Source: Gamarada debralockiae
Taxonomy: Eukaryota > Ascomycota > Leotiomycetes > Helotiales > Hyphodiscaceae
DNA: 64,000 bases
NCBI GenBank assembly: GCA_002803225.1
Contig: NXFV01001911.1
Location: 83,522-147,521 of the forward strand
Reading direction: 5' to 3'
A program made the position numbers and the translations under genes. Position 1 is the stretch's first letter, and the number at the start of each line of letters is the position of its first letter. The notes under the pieces were generated by a model. The model searched no databases. It was not told where the DNA came from and was given only the letters and a program-made list of their open reading frames with translations. Positions 44,097 to 54,570 of this stretch are shown one piece after another.

Positions 44097-45893
44097 CTAT
44101 GATCTGAACAACATCAAACCCTGCTCTTCCAACGGTATCTCATCCTCATCTTCATCAACTTCCATATCCTCTCCCAAGCTCATTTTCTGACCCAACAACG
44201 TCCCAAAGAACCTATCAATAGCCTCCGGCTCCCAGCTCCCTCTATTTTCCGGCGCCATAAAATTCTGCAGCTTCTCATGGACAGTAAAGCGCATCTTCCT
44301 CCCCTTACTAGCCTTCGTGTCAACCTTCTTCCTCATCTTCGCCTCCTTGACCACTGTAAATTGTGCTGGTCCTCCACTCTGACCTCCAATCGCTGGCAAT
44401 GCATCCATTCTTCGTTGATCGACGAAGTTGTTCAAAAGCGTCTTGTAGAACTTCGTATCGTCGAAATTACCATTGCCGGTCTCTTGAACCTTCTTGGCAA
44501 CCTGATCCTGGAGAGATGCTATCTTGCTCTGTGGCTGCGCGGTGTTGAGTTTTCTGGACAGTGGTAAGGCGGTTGTATCTTTGACTTTGTTCGACCATTT
44601 CTCGAGGGTCATCTGGCGGTTGTCGAGTGATGCCAGTTCCGAGTCTTGCATTCGTTCCCAGATCGTAGATGAAGGCGTCGAACTGTCGATATCACGCTTT
44701 CGCTTCTGGCCCGTTTTGGCACCGTTGGCTTTGATGAGTTCCTGTCGAAGACCGTCTAGAGTATTCCATAACTTGATTGCTGCATCCTCTGCTGCTTGGT
44801 ATGGTTGATCCTCAGCATCCTTGCTGTTCCTATCTTCCACGGCGGCCATTGAGTTCGCGGCAACGAGTCCCTTTTGAATAGCTATGCGAACACTCAGGAG
44901 AGAATCGAAGGCTTTCCTTTGCTGCAGTACTGCATTGCCTTTGTCGGTGTCGGCTTTCGCTGCCTTCGATATCGTGGCGACGACAGTTTTCTGCTCTTCG
45001 TTCATTATTTTCCGTAGCTCAGCTCGTCGTGCCTTCTCGTTATCTTCGTCCTCACTTCCGCTTTCAGGTCCGTCATCCATTTCCTCCTCGTCATCAGGAG
45101 CTGATTCCTCATCACTGTCGTCCTGCCCATTTTCGTCACTACCAAAATCCTCTGGAGAACCTTCGCTGTCATCCACTGACTCCTCGGTATGTTGCGCATC
45201 AACTTCCAAGGTATCCTCATCCATCTTGCCGGCTTGAGATATATCCTCCTCAGAGCCTGCTTCTTCGTCCGCACTGTCAGACATGAAGTCCGCCGCAGTC
45301 GGTCTTCTCTTCTTCTCATTGACCTCCCTAGTTTTCCTACTCCCTATGAATTTGAAGTTCTCGAACTTTTCCGCATCACTCTCGCCAAACGCAGCATCGC
45401 TGTCAATCTCTGCGTCTTCTTCGTCCACGTCCAGATCGATGTCTTCGGGGTTGGCGAACACACCCTCTGCCTCCTCCTCAGCGCCTTCATATTCTGCCTC
45501 AGAATCCTCGTCCTCATCCTCATCTTCGTCGTCATCGTCGAGTAATGCGTCGCGGCTTATTCGTGACCCGGCGTATTGAGGTCCGAGTGACACTTCTTCT
45601 GGTTTTCGGAGCTTGCTCTTTCTTTTGCACAAAGTCAGACCTAGTACCCAAGAATAGAAACAGATTGACATACCCAACAGCAGCATAATGCTCCGTTCCA
45701 GCTAACCCGTCATCACTATCCTCCGATCCACTCTCATCATCACTCCTCTGCGCAAGACCGTCTTCGGGGTCAAACTCTACCAACAATTAGAAACCAAGCC
45801 TCGTCAAACCCTAAACCTGGATTCTTACATACCTTTAGGAACAGGATCATCTAAATCAGCAATCTGCTGGGCCAAAGATTTTGATTTCCCCAT
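44097..45893 (-). CDS. BFR2: Bfr2/AATF-family ribosome biogenesis protein
   Basis: Bfr2 (AATF in animals) is a nucleolar factor of the small-subunit processome, needed for early pre-rRNA cleavage. Exons are 45893-45833, 45776-45674 and 45621-44097, giving 562 residues. The start is the ATG of MGKSKSLAQQIADLDDPVPK, close to the family N-terminus. The second exon encodes EFDPEDGLAQRSDDESGSED, and very acidic tracts follow. The AATF central domain is at about residues 270-430 (ILISVRIAIQKGL-like, here LLSVRIAIQKGLVAANSM). The C-terminal domain ends with KGRKMRFTVHEKLQNFMAP and ERFFGTLLGQ-like residues (DRFFGTLLGQKMS). Both are typical. Its start is 153 bases from the IND1 start on the other strand. 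Confidence 0.93.
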
Positions 45894-46046
45894 TATGCCA
45901 ATAATTTGTCCTGCTTTCGCATCCACAAGAAGATTTCGAGAAATAATTTGAGCTCCCGCTGCAAAATCTTGGCACGCTAGCGGGACATGCGGCCGCTTTT
46001 CCCGAGTGATGAGAGCTTCGACTTCAAGCTTCACGACCACATAAAC
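45894..46046. promoter_or_regulatory. Short divergent promoter of BFR2 and IND1
   Basis: Only 153 bases separate the two start codons, so both promoters must overlap. The DNA holds a GCGGCCGC-like GC block (CATGCGGCCGC near 45987) but no TATA box I can support. Confidence 0.6.
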
Positions 46047-47136
46047 ATGAAGCCACGATTATTTTCTACGTTACGCTTTTTGCAGCATGAGAATCCTTTG
46101 GTAAGCTGGCTGTGATTATACCTGCTTGAACACAGATCTAACGTGGTATTTTAGGGGTTGCCAAGAACAGGAAGCATCCCGCGTATGCAGAGAGGTCTTC
46201 CAGAACGGCGCAACATCAGAGACGTCAAGAAAGTGATCGCTGTATCTTCCGCAAAAGGGGGGGTAGGGAAATCCACAATCGCAGGTGCGAACCTCCCTCC
46301 TCCTAAAGTTCATCACTCTGATCAGAAACAGTAAACCTAGCTCTAGCATTCGCCCGCCGCGGTCTCCGCAGCGGCATCCTCGACACCGACATCTTCGGGC
46401 CCTCCATCCCCACACTCCTCAACCTCTCTGGCGAGCCACGATTATCTGAAAGTCCGTTCCAACCTCCACGTATATGAAAGGAAAAACCTGACGATGTGGC
46501 GGTGCAGACAATCAACTTCTTCCTCTCTCGAATTATGGGGTTAAGTCCATGTCGATGGGCTATCTGGTGGGAGACGCAGCGCCGGTAGTATGGCGTGGTC
46601 TAATGGTCATGAAGGCTTTACAACAGTTGTTGCATGAAGTTGATTGGGGTGGATTGGATATCTTGGTGCTGGATTTACCGCCAGGGACTGGGGATACACA
46701 GTTGACTATCACACAACAAATCGTTCTCGATGGTATGCCCTTCTAACTCCCTTTGAACGCCACCAAGCTGACGAGCTCAGGTGCGATCATCGTCTCCACA
46801 CCCCAAGACATCGCCTTGAAAGACGCTGTCAAAGGTATCAATATGTTTAAGAAAACGAACATTCCGATACTTGGAATGGTACAGAATATGTCGCTGTTCA
46901 GATGTCCACATTGTCATAACAGCACGCATATATTTGGGTCGAATTCAGGGGTCATGCATGCTTGTGAGAAACATGGGATTCAGTTCCTGGGTGATATACC
47001 GTTGCATGCGAGTATTTGCGATGATGCGGATAGGGGGAAACCGACGGTGGTATCGGAGCCGGATAGTGAGAGGGCGAAGGTCTTCCTGGGGATAGCGGAA
47101 GAGGTTGGGAGAAAGGTTGGATTGCTCGAGACGTAG
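46047..47136 (+). CDS. IND1: Ind1/NUBPL-type Mrp-family Fe-S assembly P-loop protein
   Basis: Ind1 (NUBPL) delivers iron-sulfur clusters to respiratory complex I in mitochondria. Exons are 46047-46100, 46155-46284, 46332-46451, 46508-46732 and 46781-47136, giving 294 residues. The N-terminus ([20 protein letters not shown]) is basic and fits a targeting peptide, followed by the family motif RGLPERRNI. The deviant Walker A is KGGVGKST (residues 52-59). Further blocks are [28 protein letters not shown] and the cluster-binding CPHC at about residues 218-221. The presence of this gene implies a complex I-containing respiratory chain. It shares a short promoter with BFR2. Identity is secure. Confidence 0.93.
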
Positions 47137-47461
47137 TGCGCTTTACCGAAGCGGAATTGAAGATGTAAGAACTGACCTTGTTTTCCTCATTTTATTTGCA
47201 TTTTCAAAACAAGTGTCACAAACATAAGCTCTCAATTCAAAAGCTGTAAGCTGCATTGCGATTGCTGGAATGGATTGAACAATTGATGTTGCTTCCTGAT
47301 TATTGGCTTATTTTCAAGCCGACTTGTTCAAGCGTCTCCTTCTAAGGCACTTCGGCAATTTGGCGGAGTTCCCAATCGAGCGAGAACCATTCCTTTCATT
47401 ACAAACATAAAGACTGCAAAAAGGAATATCCCACCAAGACGCCAAAAAAAAGTGTTAAGTA
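47137..47461. other. Intergenic, 3' of IND1
   Basis: A stretch of 325 bases leading into the tRNA-like cluster. It ends with an A-run (CAAAAAAAAGTG type) that, on the minus strand, is a T-run downstream of the first tRNA-like unit. Confidence 0.4.
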
Positions 47462-47596
47462 GGAGCGGATGGAGTCAACCACCGTCTCACACCACAAGGT
47501 GGCACCAGACCCTAGAAAGGTCTGTTCGCTCCGAAGCTCGGTCTCTTTCAAGTTGGATTAACCAATGATGTGAATGCTCTCGTTGCACCACGCACC
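47462..47596 (-). repeat. Degenerate tRNA-like unit 1
   Basis: On the minus strand the 5' end reads GGTGCGTGGTGCAACGAGAG and the 3' end GGTTGACTCCATCCGCTCC. These correspond to a decayed A-box side and a B-box with a one-base loss. A run of seven T follows downstream. It is the most decayed of four related units. Confidence 0.55.
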
Positions 47597-47788
47597 CTAT
47601 GTTTGTTTCGAAGTTTTTCCTTGATTTGAGCTATAAGGTAGCTATTGCTCTGCCCCGTTCCAGTGCATATACCCTTCCTCGCTAAAGCAGACCTTCAAAC
47701 GAAACCTATACAGGACAACAAAAAATGGAAAGGAAAGGGTGGACACCGGAGAGCCAAGCCAGTAAAAAGTAAAAATAGAACGAAATTA

Positions 47789-47905
47789 AGAGCAGAGGGA
47801 GTCGAACCGCGGTACCACCAGAGGTCACTTAGGTGGGCTACGTTAGTCACTACTCTAAGAAGTTGGATTGACCAAGGGCCGAATGCTACCACTGCACTAC
47901 GCTCC
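47789..47905 (-). repeat. tRNA-like unit 2 with intact A and B boxes
   Basis: On the minus strand it begins GGAGCGTAGTGCAGTGGTAG and ends GGTTCGACTCCCTCTGCTCT. TAGTGCAGTGG (47889-47899) fits the A-box consensus, GGTTCGACTCC (47798-47808) fits the B-box, and the ends can pair as an acceptor stem. The distance between boxes, about 80 nt, is longer than in a normal intronless tRNA. No proper anticodon stem closes. T-runs follow downstream. Confidence 0.65.
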
Positions 47906-48076
47906 TTGTTTGCTTTAAAAATAATCTTATTGTGGTTTATACCTGAATTCAAGTGAATCTCCCTCGTTCGTTACAGCAAGCCGACGATGTTCCTTTGACA
48001 GAGAGCCCTCGGTGAAGTTGAATCACAACCACTAAAAAATTTAAAAAGAAATCGCATGGGCAAAAGGAATGCACTA

Positions 48077-48200
48077 GGAGCAGAGGGAATCGAACCACCC
48101 GTCTTATGCCGCAAGGCTATACTCAAAACTTCTTCAGCGTCCGCCTCGCCAAACTCTAAGAAGTTGACGACACCTGGAATGCCACATCACAAGGCCTAAT
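48077..48200 (-). repeat. tRNA-like unit 3
   Basis: On the minus strand the 3' part GGTTCGATTCCCTCTGCTCC is intact, with a perfect B-box (48086-48096). The 5' part (around TTGTGATGTGGCATTCC) is decayed, and the 5' border is approximate. T-runs lie downstream on the same strand. Confidence 0.5.
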
Positions 48201-48497
48201 TAATCAGAGCTCACTTAGGCTTCGATAAGCGTTCGCCGAACAAGCCAAGGTCACCCACCAAGGCTATATGTGGTACCATTTCACCTCGTTCCTATAACTG
48301 TGTTTAATTCAAAATTTTACCCATTTGGTCTTATAAGAGTGCGCCTCTCAGATTTCAAGTGAGTGGGCTCATTTATCGCTACGGCCCAATCAAGCCGAAG
48401 TCCTCCCTATAAACGAATGTCGTAGGTGAATTCAAACCGATAGAAAAAGCAGATGCCAAAAAGTCTAGAAATTAAAAACAAGGGGTAAAAAGAAAAT

Positions 48498-48635
48498 GGA
48501 AGCGGAGGGAATCGACCTCCGGTCTCACGAGCACAAGGATTGAACAGAGCTCAAAGCCTAAGCATCCCGGAGGACCATTTTGGCAATTAATTGAACGCAC
48601 CAAATGAGTGAAATGCTACCACTGCACTACGCTCC
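48498..48635 (-). repeat. tRNA-like unit 4
   Basis: On the minus strand it begins GGAGCGTAGTGCAGTGGTAG with a perfect A-box (48619-48629), identical over about 24 bases to unit 2. It ends GGTCGATTCCCTCCGCTTCC, where the B-box has lost one T. T-runs follow downstream. Confidence 0.6.
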
Positions 48636-48659
48636 TGTTTGATTTGGTAAATTCATTCT

Positions 48660-50342
48660 AATTTTGCTATATGAGGAAGCGAAGAGCTAGCCGGGTTTGG
48701 ACTAAGAGAGAGGCTGCGAAGGAGCGGTTTACCCTCTTCGGAAGCAACACATATACTCGCCTCTTTCTGGGCGACTGGCGAATCGCACACAAGGCCGTCG
48801 TTATTTCAAATCTTTATTGTCCTCCAGACCGATTCGCTAACTCGTTAATGATCGACCAGTGGCATGGAATGGTATCAAGAAGATCTACTTAGACCTGATT
48901 TGTCCAAAAAACGCGTCAGAGCTCGATAACAAAGCCATCCACTCTTCAAATCATAGCAGAGCATCTGACACCTGAAGGGTTGGTGATCTATCCGCATACT
49001 AGTCCGAGCATTGCAAAAAGATATTCGAAGCAAGGGGCAGGCGAAGGGATTGACTAGGTTCGTGCTCACCGCAAGATCAAGGTCAACAAACTTATCGAAT
49101 TCAATTTGGCTCTTGGTACACCTGGTGACCAAAGTGAGAAGGACGAACCGGATAGGAAGGATGGAGAAGGAGTTAGAGAAATCGATAGAGGCATTGCTGC
49201 GTACAGCAGTAACGGAGATGACAGAGCAAGAATACCTGGAACGTGGACCGAATTACTGGAGGGAGCGCATGTCGCGTTTGCAGATTGAAAGCTTGGGAGG
49301 CGTCTTACAATGATACTTTTACAACTACTGAGCCTATTCCTTTGTTTTGAGGTTAAACCTCCGTTCATATAATTAAGCTTTCCTTCTCCAACCTCAGAAT
49401 TCCCCGAGAGTTCCAGCCCCACATCCCGCCATCAATGAGGTTTCCCTTCCTTAGATCCTCCAATATATTCTCTTTTCCTCCATATGCCACAGTACTTGTG
49501 CATGTGACACTATGTAATGTGACTAGAATTCTCCGGTGTGCCACTAGATAGATAGTTGAAGCACTTCAGCTAACACTGCTCTAGGAGCTCTCTGAAGTGT
49601 AGAAAAATTACGGTGGTGAAAGAGGGATAAAATTGGGCCGGGGTGCATTGACGGGTCCTGTGAATTCACAGTTGTCAGTGGCTAGTCACGAACCTGGTCT
49701 CCATTCACCTTAAAATAAGGCTTTCCCAAAGGATTAGTGATGAGGCAGATTTGATATAGTTGTGATTACCCGACGGATGGACTTATCCTGACTAGGTTGT
49801 TTCAGCCCTGTGCTAAAATTAGCGAGGTTGATGATCCTTCAACAACACTTCATCCTCCTTGTACAACACTGGAACCGCAACTCGGTAATTGTTAAAGGCT
49901 CCGTCCAGGAAAACCTCCCGGGCTGGGAGATTTAAGTTAGATTTGAGGTTCGCCTCGTATGATCACCTCTGACACGAGCCTGCCCTGTCCTTTGCAGGTC
50001 TACGCCTTCTTCTAGCCCCCAATCCCGCCTGGAATATCCTATGACCAATCATAGCAGGATTGATTGTCTACGAGATGTCACCTAACCGCCTGATTTGCAA
50101 GATGCATCTCCTGCGCCAGAATATGGCTTTTTGGGATTTCATCCTCTCTGGGGTCCCCTCTTCATTTGGAAGTGGGGGAAGGCTCCCACAGAGTTTATTA
50201 TTTTCCTGCCAAGAAGTCTATATTGATGTATTGTTCTGGGTGTATTTAAGTTTCCTGGCTCTCCTGTAAGTTTCATATCTTTTGAGATTTCTCTAAGTCG
50301 CAACCCTCCACTTGTTTGATCGAGATTCAAGTATTGTTCACA
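48660..50342. other. Gene-poor stretch with a possible decayed ORF
   Basis: A stretch of 1.7 kb without a convincing gene. Between about 48950 and 49290 a plus-strand frame reads AEHLTPEGLVIYPHTSPSIA, meets a stop at about 49054 and goes on as VRAHRKIKVNKLIEFNLALG. This looks like a degenerate coding remnant of unknown family. The rest holds the promoter of the next gene. Confidence 0.35.
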
Positions 50343-53228
50343 ATGGATTTTCTCTTGTCGTTCTTCTTCATGACCTTTATATTGCCTCTTGTGCAGACCT
50401 ATCAAATTCTAGAACCACTGACAGATGATGATTGGGTTGATCGTGTGCATCGAAGGACTGCTACTTCTTGTACGGTTGCCCTGCAGAACAGTGAGCATTT
50501 GGTTTGGGGATCACCAAATGGTAATGTCAAATGTCTGCTACGATTGCAGAACACTTACTGATACCCTTTTAGGAGCGGACCACATTGTCTATGCGAACAT
50601 GACACTTGATACAGCAGACGACGAACTTGTACTATCTATGGAGCGCTTCGCGGGAGAATTAAAGTTCGTCAATTGCACTTCAAACATGATCATGGGCTTC
50701 ACTACCAATAGCACATTTCAACAAGCCATTGCGTCTTGGAGTTGGGTCAATTTCAACAAACAGCGAACTTTCATAATGATCGCGAACTACGATGGCTGTG
50801 GGCCAGACAACACTAGACAACCTTGGGTCGTCAACAATGTGAACTACGATCAAAAGAACTTCATCGTCTACCTTAATGCCACGAAGAAGTCATGGAAAGA
50901 AGTAGCGCACACCTACGCTTTAGACTTTGGGAAATTCGGACCTCAGTCCGCGAATAAGCCCAGGGATCTCATCGATGTCACACAATCTTTCTCTATTGAC
51001 CTTACGAACAGTCTCCCCCAAGAACTCTTTGCAACAGAAACTCTTGGTCCATTTTCGTTCGGCGTCGATTGTGAAGATTGTGGCAGTAAAGGGTCCCTGG
51101 AGCTTCAGGGACATGTCGCATCAAATCTCCTTGGGTTGGATGCATTTACCCTCTCCGCTATCCCCCATGGCATTCAGGCAGGTCTTACGCTGAAGTTAAT
51201 GGGTAGTGGCGCTTTGCCAGAAGGTGGATGGTCAAAGCAATTTCATATCTTGACAGTCGACATTCCTGGGTTAGGAATTCCAGACGTCCTAGATATCGGG
51301 CCAAATGTTCAATTCGATGGCGGGTTTGCGCTGACAACCTTAAGTGGCGATGTCGTTCTTACCTCTGGTATTACTGCCACGATCCCAGATGACTCTCTTG
51401 CAGAAATCGACTTGGTAGCTAAGAAGAAGGGGGATATTCATGGATGGATTCCAATATTTGCGACTGTCCCTTTCAAAGCGGATGTCCAGGTAGATGCTTC
51501 GTTGGAACTTTTTGTTCAGATTTCTATTGCAGTGAGCTTAGACTGCTTAGGTATTTCATGGTACATCTCTGAGGCGAACTATTACTAATCGCATAGGCAA
51601 CGGCTTTGACGCTGATGTCGGTTTGAAAGTGCCCGATATCAAAATTGAGGCAGCCGCATCTTATGGTAACTCAGTTTTCTACATGGCTCATTCTGACTCT
51701 CTAACCTCTAGCAGATGAAAAAGGAGTTTGCCCCGGTAGCAAAGACCCTATCGGATTGAGTATCGACGCAACAGTTGGGGCTACTTTGGTTGTCCAGGCA
51801 TATGATGAAGTTGCTGGAAACAGAGACTATTTTGTCAACGACCCACTCTTCCAGGATGGTGCTGCATACAAATTCCCCCCACTTTGCCTTCCTTTCGGCA
51901 CACCCGGCGGGGACACGACGACATCGAAACCTCCACCGCCATCAAGCACTCCCGCAAAGGATGCGACACCTAGCACGACATCATCCATCCCATCATCAGC
52001 TCCAACTGGGGATCCCGGGGATTCGTGTCCATATGTACCCGATGATGGGGACGAAACAGATTACGATGACACTGAGAGTGACAACGGTGTTGCGAAGAGA
52101 GGAGAGTTAGAACGCCGAGCAGATCGTGTATATTATATGACCTGCAACAAAGCCGAAACATTTACGATCCAAAACTACCCATCGCCGGGCAACTATATCA
52201 ATGCCAATCCCCCAGGGTCGCCTCATGCAGAGAGTATTCCCTTCTATCGAAGTGGGATAAAACCAAAGGCATGTAATTGTCCGGAGTCAGATTGGCCCAT
52301 CCAAAAGTTAGGCGACTCGGCATACAGTCCTGTTATGGACGCTATGGGAAACACCATTAGCTCGACCAGATATTGGGCTTGTAGGCTCCTGTTTACAGAA
52401 TATCAAGAATCAAATGCTAACTTTCTCGTAGCTGAGCACATATATGAAGGGGTGTGGATCAAGAACTTTTACGACGCTCTCTACGATAAATATAAACAAT
52501 GTGACAACATGACCTATATTTTCCTCACATACAACCCTAACCTCAAACTGGGGTCTGATATCAACCCTTCAGCGGCTACCACATACAACCAGGCCTTGAT
52601 GATGCAACTTGCTACTACTTATACAGCTCTTACCCGCATGGTTATTCTTTCACCTGAAGAAAACGGGAAGAAATCAAATGTAAATCCTTGTCCTGCAAAA
52701 TTACGTGTATTTCATGGATTATTCACATTACTTACGCCACTAGATTTTCCAACATGATGAGGTGTATGCCAAGTATATGCAGAAGAACAATGGATTGACT
52801 CTAAACCAACAAGTCTGTGCCCTCGGTCATCTGACTGCTGTCTGCGGCTATCTGAGAGATAGTACCGTCAAATCGCGACTTGCTACCATAATCACTGGTC
52901 TAGAAGGCGTTTTGTGAGTGCCTATCTATCCCTATATCCCTTTCTGTAAACTAATACCTCCACCAACAGACAAAAAATAACTGACAACGACGACATCAAA
53001 AAAGTAACAGCACACTGGACTCTTAACGGAAGCACGATCGATTTCGTCGCCGAGCACAGAGCTTTCTACTCAGCCTTCTATCAAAAAGGGATAGATTGGA
53101 ATATCAATAGACTTACGACGTATGCTAGTTATACTCAGGGGACGGATGCGTATAAGGCTTTGGTGGCTGGGGATCCGCAGAAGAGTGCTGTTGATCATGT
53201 GGCCGCGAGTGCGTCGAGTTACTGCTGA
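50343..53228 (+). CDS. Large secreted fungal protein, DUF7029/DUF7223-like N-terminal half
   Basis: Seven exons are inferred: 50343-50520, 50573-51550, 51597-51665, 51715-52380, 52432-52679, 52744-52913 and 52970-53228, giving 855 residues. A signal peptide is clear (MDFLLSFFFMTFILPLVQTY). Residues 30-400 have the pattern I recall for DUF7029 followed by DUF7223 of fungal secreted proteins (HIVYANMTLDTADDELVLSM, then many amphipathic beta-strands). A linker rich in Pro, Ser and Thr lies at about residues 470-510, then an acidic stretch, then dibasic sites KR (536-537) and RR (542-543) that fit Kex2 cleavage. The last 310 residues (from ADRVYYMTCNKAETF) match no family I know and are cysteine-poor except for a few pairs. 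Function is unknown; it may be a wall-associated or released protein. Confidence 0.75.
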
Positions 53229-54570
53229 TTTTGAGGGGATTGAGATTTTTTAGTGTGGTGTCATATATATGGGGTTGGAGTTTGGTAATATACATTGTGT
53301 GAAGAGTTTGTTGGACCTATAGTGAAGCACAGCCCCCGATTCCAAGTGGCGAACGACTACTCTCTGGGTGAGAGCAAATTAAGATCATTCATACATCGTT
53401 ACTCTATCCTGAAAATTCATTTTTTAGTCCCCTTTTCTTGAAACAGCCCCTACTACTAGGGAAGACCTAGGCAGGCCATGGCATATAATTAGTCTGCGTC
53501 ACACCAGACTACCGCCGCACCTCATCTCGCTTCGCATATCACTTTCGGGGTGTATGTTATCCTTGTTGCTCTCATGGCTAGTCCTTGCCCCAAACAAATA
53601 GCACTGATATCTTGTTAGAGATGGACTTTGTTATTAGACGTCAACTATTCTATGAGTGGACGAAAGAGCCTGATCCGCAACCTGAGCCACTAGTAGCCAT
53701 CGATCTTTTCCATAAGGGGAAACGGACAAAGACGCAGCGTATGACGCAGCGGAAAAAAAGATTCGCGAAGAAGGACAAGCCGATTACCCGAAAGAAGTTT
53801 GCGCTATCCTTCAAAATACCTCTTCAAATAAAATTTCACAATTCAATGCAAGATCAGAGTCACATCCCGCCTAGAGGATTCACCTCTGTGCGCTGGCTCA
53901 TCGCTGAAATCTATAAAAAGACCCACGTGACCAAACTCTGAACTAAAAGCCAACAAAATGGGTCCTTCTCGTCCTATGGGAACTCTGTGCACCAGACTCG
54001 CCAAGGGTGGCGTGGGGAGAAGAGAAGTCACTCCGCGTAGAATAGAAAGACTTTGTTCTGTCGGTCTTGAAGCGAAGCCTTCGGTCAAGTTCTCCAACGG
54101 AAAAGTTCAGGTATAAAAAACAACAAGATAAGAATCGAGACCAAGAAATTAGACGATAACGACAGAACTTGAGGTACTTGAGGAAACGAGTGTACTAGAA
54201 AACTCCAGAACCATTATCTTTCCTGGCGCAGCTTGGTAGACTACCTCGAGAGTGTTGGAAGTCATCGATATTGGAAGGCTCTGCTCGCTGAGACCATGTT
54301 CTGTGGCGACGGGGATCTGATCTGACTTGTTACTGTTTATGGCTACATTTACTGCCCGTAGAAATAGTATTTCTAGGTCTTGCATTCACTCATTTCCTCT
54401 CCATTGTTGGAATTCCAAACGCCACTGCACCTCCTGAGTACCCATCCCGACCTCTGTTTCACTCCCAGTTCTGCACTGATGATATTCCCACAATTCATCA
54501 TTTACTCCCTCAACCCCACTAGTCCTATCAATCCTTCCGTTGGCTCTGTTCTCCACGCCGCCCCTCCCCT
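53229..54570. other. Intergenic, no supported gene
   Basis: A stretch of 1.3 kb. A plus-strand frame at about 53625-53941 encodes a Lys-rich peptide (RTKTQRMTQRKKRFAKKDKP) with no family resemblance, and a minus-strand frame overlaps it. I call neither. It also holds the 3' sides of the neighbouring genes. Confidence 0.4.

Noticed and set aside
45283..45579. Serine-rich plus-strand frame of 98 codons
   Set aside because: It is the antisense of the Asp/Glu tracts of BFR2; GA-rich acidic codons read as Ser/Leu codons on the other strand.
53625..53941. Lysine-rich plus-strand frame
   Set aside because: Overlapped by another open frame, no conserved pattern; could be noise.
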